From positions 1-15,193 of the forward strand of contig JBLNDG010000167.1 in the NCBI GenBank assembly GCA_050261415.1: DNA of 15,193 bases, given 5' to 3'. The stretch comes from JBLNDG01 sp050261415 (lineage in GTDB: Bacteria; Bacillota; Clostridia; Lutisporales; Lutisporaceae). Made by a program: the position numbers and the translations under genes. The notes beneath the pieces were generated by a model. That model had not been told where the DNA came from. It did not search any database and saw nothing but the letters and a program-made list of their open reading frames with translations. How positions within the stretch are numbered: position 1 is the stretch's first letter; the number at the start of each line of letters is the position of its first letter. Shown here piece after piece: positions 1-6,067 of the stretch.

Positions 1-382
1 TTACATTTTCAAGAAGTATTACCTTGGATGGTATCTCTTCTATAGTGTAAAATCCCAAATCCTCGAAAATGCTTTTGTAAACCGGCTTTGTGAAAATAAA
101 TAAATGAGTTCGGCCTCTATAATATTCCTCATTAATCAGGTTTGAAACAATTCTGTTGGACACAGCCATACCTTGAAGCTTTGGATCTATAGCTATACAT
201 TTCAGCACATTGCCGCAAAAAGATCCAACAGCCGCAATAGCATCGCCATCCATCAATGCTATCGTATACTCTACATCTTTATCCAGCATAAGTCCTTGTC
301 TTTTTAGGAATTCTTCAACCATTTGCCTTTCAGCTGTATTGCCAAGCTGTATAATCCGCTCACCAAACCCTGAATATTCCAT
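1..382 (-). CDS. citC: [citrate (pro-3S)-lyase] ligase, N-terminal part (cut by window edge)
   Basis: Acetylates the phosphoribosyl-dephospho-CoA prosthetic group on the citrate lyase acyl carrier protein, using acetate and ATP, and so activates the lyase in the cytoplasm. Only the first 127 codons are here, starting MEYSGFGERIIQLG; the frame is open to base 1. The family is about 340 residues, with an N-terminal GNAT-like domain and a C-terminal nucleotidyltransferase domain. What is visible is the GNAT-like part, including an acetyltransferase-type stretch CIAIDPKLQGMAVSNRIV near residues 71-88. The start is ATG at 382, with a purine-rich GGAGTGG a few bases upstream. citG lies 191 bases upstream on the same strand, which supports the assignment. 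The gap holds a candidate promoter and a perfect palindrome, so citC may be controlled apart from citG. Citrate lyase structural genes are likely to the left, outside the window. The family call is from remembered similarity. Confidence 0.85.
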   Translation of the reverse strand, partial: MEYSGFGERIIQLGNTAERQMVEEFLKRQGLMLDKDVEYTIALMDGDAIAAVGSFCGNVLKCIAIDPKLQGMAVSNRIVSNLINEEYYRGRTHLFIFTKPVYKSIFEDLGFYTIEEIPSKVILLENV

Positions 383-418
383 AATTCCACTCCACTCTGT
401 ATACCGGATTCAAAATGT

Positions 419-436
419 GATACGGTATACCGTATC
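419..436. promoter_or_regulatory. 18-bp perfect palindrome, probable operator of citC
   Basis: GATACGGTATACCGTATC equals its own reverse complement over all 18 bases. It lies 37 bases upstream of the citC start, between the candidate promoter and the gene, where a bound repressor would block transcription. A half-like copy (GTATACCGGAT) begins about 27 bases nearer the start codon. GTATAC-centred palindromes are common targets of GntR/FCD-type regulators of organic acid genes, so that family is my guess. No regulator gene is in the window. Confidence 0.55.
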
Positions 437-499
437 CACTTAATAAAATATATTCGTTGGAGAAACAAAAAATCCTTCAATAGAAAAAAATTTCTTTTA

Positions 500-528
500 T
501 ATCTATTAAAAGATTATTTTTATGTCAA
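500..528 (-). promoter_or_regulatory. candidate sigma-A promoter of citC
   Basis: On the minus strand a perfect -35 hexamer TTGACA (528-523) is followed after 17 bases by TAGATA (505-500), which keeps only the first two and the fourth base of the -10 consensus. TATAAA overlaps just downstream. The leader to the citC start would be about 110 bases and would contain the palindrome. The -35 is convincing and the -10 is not. Confidence 0.45.
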
Positions 529-573
529 ATTTATGGTTATTTAATTGCAACAGCTGCTGTATCACTGTAAAAT

Positions 574-1461
574 TTAGCATTCAGTATTTTCAAGCTTTTG
601 GACAAAATACAGCATTATTGTTATTGCTAGCAAATCTGCCGAGCCGCCCGGGCTGATATTCCTTTTGATAAATTCATCATCCAGCTTGTAAACAGATTTT
701 TTCCCCTCCTCTGTAAGCATGCCGCCTGTTTTTAAAACCGCTTCTGCAGAAGCTTTTACATACTCCAAAGCTTCTGGTCCGTTCCGGCCTATTACATTAC
801 TGTCTTCAGCTTCAGCCATTATGCTTAACAAGGTTTGAACAAGCATATCATTAAAGCTGAGTAATTTTTCATCCGTAAGCCGGTTAAGAACAGGAAGCCC
901 TGTTTTTAAAACGGTAGGAAAGCCCTTCTCTGCTTCTCCCCGTATTCCTTTTATACCATATTTTTTGTACAGCAATTCACCATATGTCTGTTTTTCTATA
1001 TTCTGCACATGCCCCAGTTCACGCTCAGTGATACCCTCAGCCATACTTGAAACTGTATGGCATATCTCCTCCGGATTTATAGGCAGTACCCTGCTTTTAC
1101 CATAGACATATCCTGAGGCAGCGGAGATAAGACCAAGAGAGAATATAAGGCCCTTATGGGTGTTTGCTCCATTGGTTGCAGAAAACATCATTTTCTCACC
1201 CTTGATACCTATAGGACGAATCATGTTCAAAAGCCCTCTCATGTTTTGGTCCCGAAACTCAAATCCGGCTAAAGCACACCTGTAAAAAGTTACAGGCATT
1301 ACAGAGCTGCTTGCCATGAAACTGTAAAAATCCATGTCCGAATGCGCACCGGAATTGTTCCTGTCTACCAAACCCGGCTTGGGGGTGGCAGAAACCTCAT
1401 ACAGCATAGCTTTTACCGCAATCTGGCTTATATGCATGCAAAACTGGTTATACTCGCTCAT
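574..1461 (-). CDS. citG: triphosphoribosyl-dephospho-CoA synthase
   Basis: Makes 2'-(5''-triphosphoribosyl)-3'-dephospho-CoA from dephospho-CoA and ATP, the precursor of the citrate lyase prosthetic group. Family motifs are clear: EVSATPKPGLVDRNNSGAH near residues 22-40, SATNGANTHKG near 94-104, KYGIKGIRGEAEKGFP in the middle, and SPGGSADLLA near the C-terminus. At 295 residues it is full length. I chose the ATG at 1461 over the one at 1470, because the AAAGGA ribosome site abuts the first ATG but is 9 bases from the second. citC follows on the same strand, so the two form a citrate lyase maturation unit, split by a 191-base gap with its own promoter signals. A TTGACA lies about 50 bases upstream of the start, but no -10 is well spaced from it. 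The gene is divergent from the AbrB-type transporter pair. Confidence 0.9.
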   Translation of the reverse strand: MSEYNQFCMHISQIAVKAMLYEVSATPKPGLVDRNNSGAHSDMDFYSFMASSSVMPVTFYRCALAGFEFRDQNMRGLLNMIRPIGIKGEKMMFSATNGANTHKGLIFSLGLISAASGYVYGKSRVLPINPEEICHTVSSMAEGITERELGHVQNIEKQTYGELLYKKYGIKGIRGEAEKGFPTVLKTGLPVLNRLTDEKLLSFNDMLVQTLLSIMAEAEDSNVIGRNGPEALEYVKASAEAVLKTGGMLTEEGKKSVYKLDDEFIKRNISPGGSADLLAITIMLYFVQKLENTEC

Positions 1462-1546
1462 ACAAAACATTCCTTTACTCTCATAAACTATAACTTTTTC
1501 TTTTTTTGTTTCCTAATGTCAAAACTGTGATTATAATAAATAATAT

Positions 1547-1584
1547 ACCATAAATTTGACTTCAGCATAATTGTTGGGTAGTAT
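1547..1584 (+). promoter_or_regulatory. candidate sigma-A promoter of the AbrB-type transporter pair
   Basis: TTGACT (1556-1561), 17 bases, then TAGTAT (1579-1584). This is five of six -35 matches and four of six -10 matches, including the key positions. The expected leader is about 70 bases. The -35 is embedded in ACCATAAATTTGAC (1547-1560), which recurs exactly over the citC -35 on the other strand. Confidence 0.5.
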
Positions 1585-1658
1585 ATGGTTCATAAAAATA
1601 CATCAATCAAGCAATGAAGCATACAATACGGCATTTGTTTTTTTGAGGGGGGAGTTTA

Positions 1659-2186
1659 ATGGAAAAGATAATATACACTCTTATCATTGCCTGTATCGGC
1701 GCCTATATAGGAGTAAAGCTCAAGCTGCCTGCCGGTGCACTTATAGGTTCCATGCTTTCAGTTGCAGTATTTAATATGTCTACAGGAAATGGATATATAC
1801 CGCTGAATTTTAAATTGATTGCCCAAATAGTTGTTGGCGGAATGATAGGTTTGAACTTTAGAACGGACACTATTAAAAGCCTGAAGAAACTTGCACTGCC
1901 AGCTGTAATTCTAGCTGCAGGACTTATGATATATAGCATATTACTGGGTTTTCTCATCTCCAAGCTAACCGGTCTGGACCTGAAAACAGCATTATTCAGT
2001 TGTGCTCCAGGGGGGGTTGCCGATACGACACTTATATCCGAGGCTTATGGTGCTGATGCTACAAAGGTAGCGTTGCTGCACCTTGTCAGGCTTATTGCAG
2101 TGATATCGGCTTTACCCTTTGTAATCAACCGGCTTACTAAGCTTATGAGCAATAAATCTCAGAGCGGGCAGGAAAGGATGGGATAA
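1659..2186 (+). CDS. AbrB-duplication family membrane protein, first half-protein
   Basis: A 175-residue, strongly hydrophobic protein with several membrane segments (for example around residues 4-12, 26-42, 51-64 and 80-105). It matches the repeat unit of the AbrB/YbgN-type membrane family, which in most proteobacteria is one protein of about 350 residues made of two such repeats. This is unrelated to the AbrB transcription factor despite the name. Conserved stretches are KLPAGALIGSMLS, QIVVGGMIGLNF, SCAPGGVADTTLISEAYGAD and KVALLHLVRL. The ribosome site is a strong GGGGGGAG (1647-1654) before the ATG. A paralogue follows after two bases. The substrate is unknown. The position next to citrate lyase genes hints at an organic acid, but that is inference only. 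Confidence 0.8.
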   Translation: MEKIIYTLIIACIGAYIGVKLKLPAGALIGSMLSVAVFNMSTGNGYIPLNFKLIAQIVVGGMIGLNFRTDTIKSLKKLALPAVILAAGLMIYSILLGFLISKLTGLDLKTALFSCAPGGVADTTLISEAYGADATKVALLHLVRLIAVISALPFVINRLTKLMSNKSQSGQERMG

Positions 2187-2188
2187 TA

Positions 2189-2686
2189 TTGGTCAGGATA
2201 ATATACACTCTGGCAGTAGCCTTCGCAGGCGGTTACATTGGAATAAAGCTTAAGGTACCTGCCGGAGCTCTTATTGGAGCAATGTTTTCAGTTGGTTTTT
2301 TTAATATGTATACCGATAAGGGTAAAATACCCGCAAACTTTAAGATTGCCGCTCAAACAGTAGTCGGGGGTATAATTGGTTTGAACTTTACTCCGGACAC
2401 ACTTAGCGGCTTGAAGTATTTGATTCTGCCTGCACTGATACTGATAATCGGACTTGTACTGTATAGTATTGTCCTAGGCCTTATAATTCATAAGCTTACA
2501 GGGCTTGACCTTGTAACATCGCTTTTCAGTACGGCACCGGGAGGACTTGCAGATATGACTCTGATTTCAGATGCTTACGGTGCAGATACCCCAAAGGTTG
2601 CCCTCCTTCATCTGGTCAGGCTGATTACGGTAATTTCGATATTACCGGTTGTTATCGGATGGTTTGCAAGCTCAGTTATGAAATAA
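2189..2686 (+). CDS. AbrB-duplication family membrane protein, second half-protein
   Basis: A 165-residue paralogue of the preceding gene, aligning from end to end: MVRIIYTLAVAFAGGYIGIKLKV against MEKIIYTLIIACIGAYIGVKLKL, then VGGIIGLNF, STAPGGLADMTLISDAYGAD and KVALLHLVRLI. It starts at TTG 2189, two bases after the upstream stop, with AAGGA 10 bases before it. The start is fixed by alignment with the paralogue, because no ATG fits. The pair is probably translationally coupled, giving matched amounts of both halves, which fits a heterodimeric carrier equivalent to the usual two-repeat single chain. A hairpin terminator follows immediately. The transported compound is unknown. Confidence 0.8.
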   Translation: MVRIIYTLAVAFAGGYIGIKLKVPAGALIGAMFSVGFFNMYTDKGKIPANFKIAAQTVVGGIIGLNFTPDTLSGLKYLILPALILIIGLVLYSIVLGLIIHKLTGLDLVTSLFSTAPGGLADMTLISDAYGADTPKVALLHLVRLITVISILPVVIGWFASSVMK

Positions 2687-2709
2687 GCCTCCTATATGGA
2701 GGCATTTTT
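2687..2709 (+). terminator. Rho-independent terminator after the AbrB-type pair
   Basis: GCCTCC-TATAT-GGAGGC forms a perfect six-pair stem followed by ATTTTT, directly after the stop of the second half-gene. The oxidoreductase gene on the other strand ends at 2709, so the hairpin also separates convergent transcripts, though the T-run favours the plus strand. Confidence 0.8.
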
Positions 2710-4277
2710 CATACTATGTTCGGATCTATACTGTTCTTATCACCACTGTCATGTTGTAGAGTATTTATTGCAGGGCCTTCCACTATTTCTCCTTCATAAG
2801 TGAACCTGGAACCATGGCAAGGGCAATCCCATGTTCTTTCTGCATCGTTCCATTTCAGTTCACAGCCCATATGAGTACAGGTGGTATCAACCATATGAAG
2901 TCGGCCCTCCCCGTCACGGTACGCTCCCATTTTCTGGCCGACCTCTTCAATTGCTTTTGCTTCGCCATTCTTTATCTCAATATTCTCCTGCAGGGGTTTG
3001 AGCTTTCCGGCGATGTAATTCACAGCAACATCAGCATTGGCAGATATAAAAGTCTTTATTGAAGGGTCAGGTATGAAGCGGGCAGGATCATATACGTCTG
3101 CCCACGGATTTTTACCTTTAATTATCAAATCCCTGATTATCATAGCCGACACCGTACTATTTGTCATTCCCCACTTTCTGAAGCCTGTCGCTACGTATAT
3201 ATTTGAAGTCTTTGCTGTTAGCCGGCCTATATAAGGAACTTCATCGAGAGTTGTATAATCCTGTGTAGACCACCTATACGAAAGATTCTGCATATCATAT
3301 ATTTTTTGCACATATTCTATAAGGTTTTCATAGTGTTTGTTCAAATTCGTCCCATGACCCGTCTTATGATGCTCCCCTGAAACAATGATCAATTCCCCGT
3401 CTTCGGATTCCTGAGAGCGCAGTGATTTTGCCGGATCTTCCGCAGTAATATACATGCCTCCCGGGAATTTTTCCTTTATTTTTACCCCAAGAACATAAGA
3501 CCTTTCCGGATACATCCTGGCAAAATAAAACCCCAAGCCGTCATAGCACGGGAAGTGAGAGGCAATAATCACATTGGGTGCAATTATTTTTTTCTTCTTG
3601 TCTGTGTGCACTATGCAGTTCCTACCCTCATCAATATCTACTACCCTTGTTTGTTCAAATATATGGCTTCCTTCTCCGGGTATGTCTTTTGCCAATGCAA
3701 GAAGGAATTTGCGGGGATGGAACCTTGCCTGATTGTCAAACCTCACGGCTGCCTTAATAGTAGTCGGTATTGGTATCTCCTGAAGGTAAGCTGCTTTTAT
3801 GCCCAGGCTTGAGGCTGTGTTTACCTCGTCTTCAATCTTTTTGATATATTCATCAAGGTAAGTAAAGGTATATGCAGATTCCCACTTGAAATCACAGTCT
3901 ATATTTTTCTCTTTTACAAGATCCGCTACCGCTCTGATAGCGGCTTCATTTGCATCTGCATACTGCCTGGCCTTTCCCTCCCCCATCGTCTGCTTTATCT
4001 TATGATATATCAAGCCGTGCAGAGAGGTTATTTTTGCAGTGGTATGTCCGGTTGCGCCCTGTAAAATCCTGTCCGCTTCTATCACTGCCACTCTTAGCCC
4101 TTCCTTTTTTAAAAGGTACGCAGAGCTTATTCCTGCCATCCCGCCACCAACTACAGCCACATCAACTTCTATGTCTTCATTCAGCTCCGGATATTCGGTC
4201 TTTGGCGTTGAAGCAAGCCAGTACGACTGGGGAGGTACCGAAAACTCATTTAAAGGTTTATCTGCGCTAGATGCCAT
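2709..4277 (-). CDS. FAD-dependent oxidoreductase with C-terminal Rieske [2Fe-2S] domain (YhfW type)
   Basis: A 522-residue cytoplasmic two-domain redox protein; no signal peptide is visible. The N-terminal DAO-type FAD domain opens with the dinucleotide-binding loop VAVVGGGMAGISSAY (glycines near residues 44-49), followed by an acidic residue ending the second strand (VIEAD). The last about 100 residues form a Rieske domain with CTH (467-469) and CPCH (485-488), the four cluster ligands. The same FAD-Rieske fusion occurs as B. subtilis YhfW; its substrate is not known to me. The ATG at 4277 is preferred over an upstream GTG (4289) because AAGGAG directly abuts the GTG but sits 11 bases before the ATG. 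It stands alone, convergent with the AbrB-type pair and divergent from cwlD. I found no convincing promoter in the 164-base divergent gap. Confidence 0.85.
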   Translation of the reverse strand: MASSADKPLNEFSVPPQSYWLASTPKTEYPELNEDIEVDVAVVGGGMAGISSAYLLKKEGLRVAVIEADRILQGATGHTTAKITSLHGLIYHKIKQTMGEGKARQYADANEAAIRAVADLVKEKNIDCDFKWESAYTFTYLDEYIKKIEDEVNTASSLGIKAAYLQEIPIPTTIKAAVRFDNQARFHPRKFLLALAKDIPGEGSHIFEQTRVVDIDEGRNCIVHTDKKKKIIAPNVIIASHFPCYDGLGFYFARMYPERSYVLGVKIKEKFPGGMYITAEDPAKSLRSQESEDGELIIVSGEHHKTGHGTNLNKHYENLIEYVQKIYDMQNLSYRWSTQDYTTLDEVPYIGRLTAKTSNIYVATGFRKWGMTNSTVSAMIIRDLIIKGKNPWADVYDPARFIPDPSIKTFISANADVAVNYIAGKLKPLQENIEIKNGEAKAIEEVGQKMGAYRDGEGRLHMVDTTCTHMGCELKWNDAERTWDCPCHGSRFTYEGEIVEGPAINTLQHDSGDKNSIDPNIV

Positions 4278-4441
4278 AGGCCTGTTCACTCCTTAAAACA
4301 GTATCTGTTATATTTATTCCCCTCTATCTTTTGCGGCTTTTAGAAAAATATTCGTACTGAGAAATTTATGCCCAAGAATATAATATAAAGGGTTATAACT
4401 GAAAAGTTCCTAATACAAATCTGTACGGGCAGGTGTTCATG

Positions 4442-5230
4442 ATGAAAAGGTTATTATTATACAAATATTTAGCGCTGACAGGAATAATTATTGCTTTAGC
4501 ACTGATAATTTTTGACTACAGCCGTGAAACAGCTGTGAATTTTTATACGAGCCTGAAGGGGAAGACAATAGCGATAGATCCCGGACATGGCGGTATTGAT
4601 GGCGGAGCTTCCCTTAATAATAAGTTACACGAAAAGAATATAAACCTCCATATCTCTCTTAAGCTTCAGAAGCTTTTGGAAGAGTCAGGCGCACAAGTTA
4701 TCATGACAAGGGACAGTGATATTTCATTGGAAGAAAAGAGCGACCTTGCTTCATCCAGATATAGAAGGGACCTGGATGCGAGACGGGATATAATAAACAG
4801 GGGTAATGTAGATGCATTTGTCAGCATACACTCAAACTGTTTTTTACGCAATCCTCAGGCAAGGGGAGCTATAGTTTTTTACCATCCCGGCTCTGTAGAG
4901 GGGAAAAAGCTGGCCACAGCAATCGCCAAAAACATAGATGACATTGTATACGGAAAACTTCTTGGTAATAGCGGCATTAGCACTAAGATACTTGGGGAGG
5001 ACCTCTTCATACTCAGGAATACCTATGTAACAGGTGTCCTGGTTGAGGTCGGCTATATATCCAATTGGGAGGAAAAAACGCTCTTGCAAAAGGATGATTT
5101 TCAAGCATCCATGACGGAAGCTATTCGCAGCGGGCTTCAGGAATATTTCTGGAATATGGATGACAACCACAGTACATTCCAACATAAGAAGCCAGTTGCC
5201 AAACTCATTAAGCTTTTTTTATTCCGCTGA
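4442..5230 (+). CDS. cwlD: N-acetylmuramoyl-L-alanine amidase, CwlD type
   Basis: A zinc amidase of the Amidase_3 family. CwlD removes the peptide side chain from muramic acid as the first step of muramic-delta-lactam formation in spore cortex, outside the membrane. An N-terminal membrane anchor spans about residues 5-24. The catalytic domain shows IAIDPGHGGIDGGA (zinc His49), HEKNIN (zinc Glu64), SIHSN (zinc His130) and VEVGYISN (catalytic Glu202). At 263 residues it fits the family. The start is uncertain: GTG 4433, ATG 4439 and ATG 4442 are in frame, and AGGTG at 4431-4435 is best spaced for 4442. It could be a general Amidase_3 enzyme, but the short single-domain form with one anchor favours CwlD. 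In Bacillus it is made under sporulation sigma factors. A TATAAT lies at 4379-4384 without a good -35. Confidence 0.85.
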   Translation: MKRLLLYKYLALTGIIIALALIIFDYSRETAVNFYTSLKGKTIAIDPGHGGIDGGASLNNKLHEKNINLHISLKLQKLLEESGAQVIMTRDSDISLEEKSDLASSRYRRDLDARRDIINRGNVDAFVSIHSNCFLRNPQARGAIVFYHPGSVEGKKLATAIAKNIDDIVYGKLLGNSGISTKILGEDLFILRNTYVTGVLVEVGYISNWEEKTLLQKDDFQASMTEAIRSGLQEYFWNMDDNHSTFQHKKPVAKLIKLFLFR

Positions 5231-5445
5231 ATTTTTTTCCTGTAGGTTACCATCTCCCGAAGGCCAATTTTATAATTATTTATTTGTTAAAAAAAAAACT
5301 TTCCAATCCTGTAATTTGTCAGACAATTTTTTCTTTTTTTATTAATCTGATTTATATAGTACAGTTAAGTTATACCAATGTACTTACATAATTAACCAAA
5401 CCATAATTTGGATAATTATGCATTTAGTCTCCGTTTTTTGTAGTA
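5231..5445. other. AT-rich intergenic gap between cwlD and the AbrB-type regulator
   Basis: No reading frame here looks coding. The gap has long A and T runs, a weak hairpin at 5313-5340 and a short CCAAA/TTTGG inverted repeat around 5396-5411. I see nothing else. Confidence 0.5.
5313..5340 (+). terminator. weak possible terminator after cwlD
   Basis: TTGT-CAG-ACAA gives only a four-pair stem, with two more A-T pairs beyond a mismatch, but is followed by a long T-rich run. It is the only terminator-like structure between cwlD and the next gene. Confidence 0.3.
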
Positions 5446-5474
5446 TTGACTTTTATTGTCATATCTGTTAACAT
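5446..5474 (+). promoter_or_regulatory. sigma-A promoter of the AbrB-type regulator
   Basis: TTGACT (5446-5451), 17 bases, TAACAT (5469-5474), with TG one base before the -10 (extended -10). The predicted leader is about 50 bases and ends in a strong AAAGGGAGGG ribosome site. Confidence 0.6.
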
Positions 5475-5530
5475 TTAATTTGTGAAATATGTCGAATATT
5501 GTTAGTTTGTGTAAAGGGAGGGATACTATT

Positions 5531-5770
5531 TTGAAGTCTACAGGTATAGTAAGAAAAGTCGATGAGTTAGGAAGAGTAGTCATTCCTATAGAGCTCAGAA
5601 GAACTCTTAACATCGAGGAAAAAGACTCATTGGAAATATACGTTGACGGTGAGCATATTATCCTGAAGAAGTATGAGCCGGCTTGCATATTCTGCGGAAA
5701 TGCAAAGGATGTCATTGTTTATAAAGGCAAGAACATCTGCCCCGCTTGTATGGAAGAATTCAAGAAATAG
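5531..5770 (+). CDS. AbrB/SpoVT-family transcription regulator with C-terminal CxxC pair
   Basis: A 79-residue DNA-binding protein. The N-terminal half is a typical swapped-hairpin AbrB domain (STGIVRKVDELGRVVIPIELRRTL), which acts as a dimer or tetramer and controls transition-phase genes. The C-terminal part has two CxxC pairs, C52-C55 and C70-C73 (CIFCG and CPAC), which look like a zinc knuckle; B. subtilis AbrB has a different C-terminus. The start is TTG 5531, because AAAGGGAGGG (5513-5522) is ideally placed for it and the AbrB fold begins there; an in-frame ATG at 5489 would add 14 unrelated residues across the ribosome site. In Bacillus, abrB also lies convergent to rsmI, so this is the positional counterpart, but the exact orthology is unsure. 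Confidence 0.85.
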   Translation: MKSTGIVRKVDELGRVVIPIELRRTLNIEEKDSLEIYVDGEHIILKKYEPACIFCGNAKDVIVYKGKNICPACMEEFKK

Positions 5771-5774
5771 TACG

Positions 5775-5809
5775 AAAGGTTAGGAATTAATCCTAACCTT
5801 TATTATTTC
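5775..5809 (+). terminator. Terminator after the AbrB-type regulator
   Basis: An 11-pair perfect stem (AAAGGTTAGGA / TCCTAACCTTT, loop ATTAA) followed by ATTATTTCT. It sits between convergent genes and touches the stop of the DUF1858 gene, so it may serve both strands. Confidence 0.75.
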
Positions 5810-6006
5810 TACTTTGCCTCTAATTTGTTCAAATCAGCTAATATCTGATCGGCGTCAAAACCATGAACCATAGCAGCCTGTTCCACAGACTCACCCGTAG
5901 AACCCGGTCAGCCAAGGCAATGCATTCCATACCTCATGAAAATTTCAGCAGTATTTGGGTTTGCTCTTAAAATCTGGGCAACAGTCATATCCTTTGTGAA
6001 TTTCAT
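5809..6006 (-). CDS. DUF1858 redox-disulfide protein with in-frame TGA, probable selenoprotein
   Basis: A 65-codon gene of the DUF1858 / hybrid-cluster-protein-associated redox disulfide family: MKFTKDMTVAQILRANPNTA, then EIFMRYGMHCLG, then TGA (codon 33, bases 5910-5908), then PGSTGESVEQAAMVHGF and on to TAG at 5809. Family members carry CLGC at this point, so TGA replaces exactly the second cysteine (C30-L-G-U33). Resemblance continues unchanged after the TGA (STGES, AAMVHG, the final helix). The ribosome site AAAGGAGG, 7 bases before the ATG, is among the best in the window, and a stem-loop follows the TGA. Together these favour selenocysteine over decay. Family members are thought to be small thiol redox proteins, but the partner is unknown. 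It lies 61 bases after rsmI. A weak promoter (TTGATA, 17 bases, GAGAAT) may lie in that gap. The alternative is a Cys-to-stop pseudogene or a sequencing error. Confidence 0.85.
5877..5907 (-). promoter_or_regulatory. candidate bacterial SECIS stem-loop
   Basis: Directly after the TGA the transcript can fold. Bases 5-11 (GUUCUAC) pair with 22-28 (GUGGAAC), with one G-U. The stem can extend inward by G-U, G-C, G-U to a UGAG loop about 14 bases after the UGA. Two outer C-G pairs (bases 1-2 with 30-31) lie beyond a small internal loop. A guanine among the first two loop bases and the location just 3' of the UGA are as expected for a bacterial SECIS, though the loop lies slightly close to the UGA. 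Confidence 0.55.
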
Positions 6007-6067
6007 ATTTTGTCCTCCTTTCAAAATTCTCTGACAGGCAATAGAAAATATCAAACCGGAAATCGGG

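Noticed and set aside
541..573. Terminator between citG and citC
   Set aside because: The CAGCAGCTG-type palindrome is not followed by a T-run on the minus strand, so it is not a convincing terminator.
3555..3812. Plus-strand frames opposite the Rieske-FAD gene
   Set aside because: Shadows of a well-supported minus-strand coding region with clear FAD and Rieske motifs.
5489..5530. ATG-initiated N-terminal extension of the AbrB-type regulator
   Set aside because: The 14 extra residues overlap the AAAGGGAGGG ribosome site and are not part of the AbrB fold; TTG 5531 is a better start.
5809..6006. DUF1858 gene as a nonsense-mutation pseudogene
   Set aside because: The TGA is at the exact redox-active Cys position, nothing else in the gene is broken, the ribosome site is strong and a stem-loop follows. 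Decay remains possible but is less likely.
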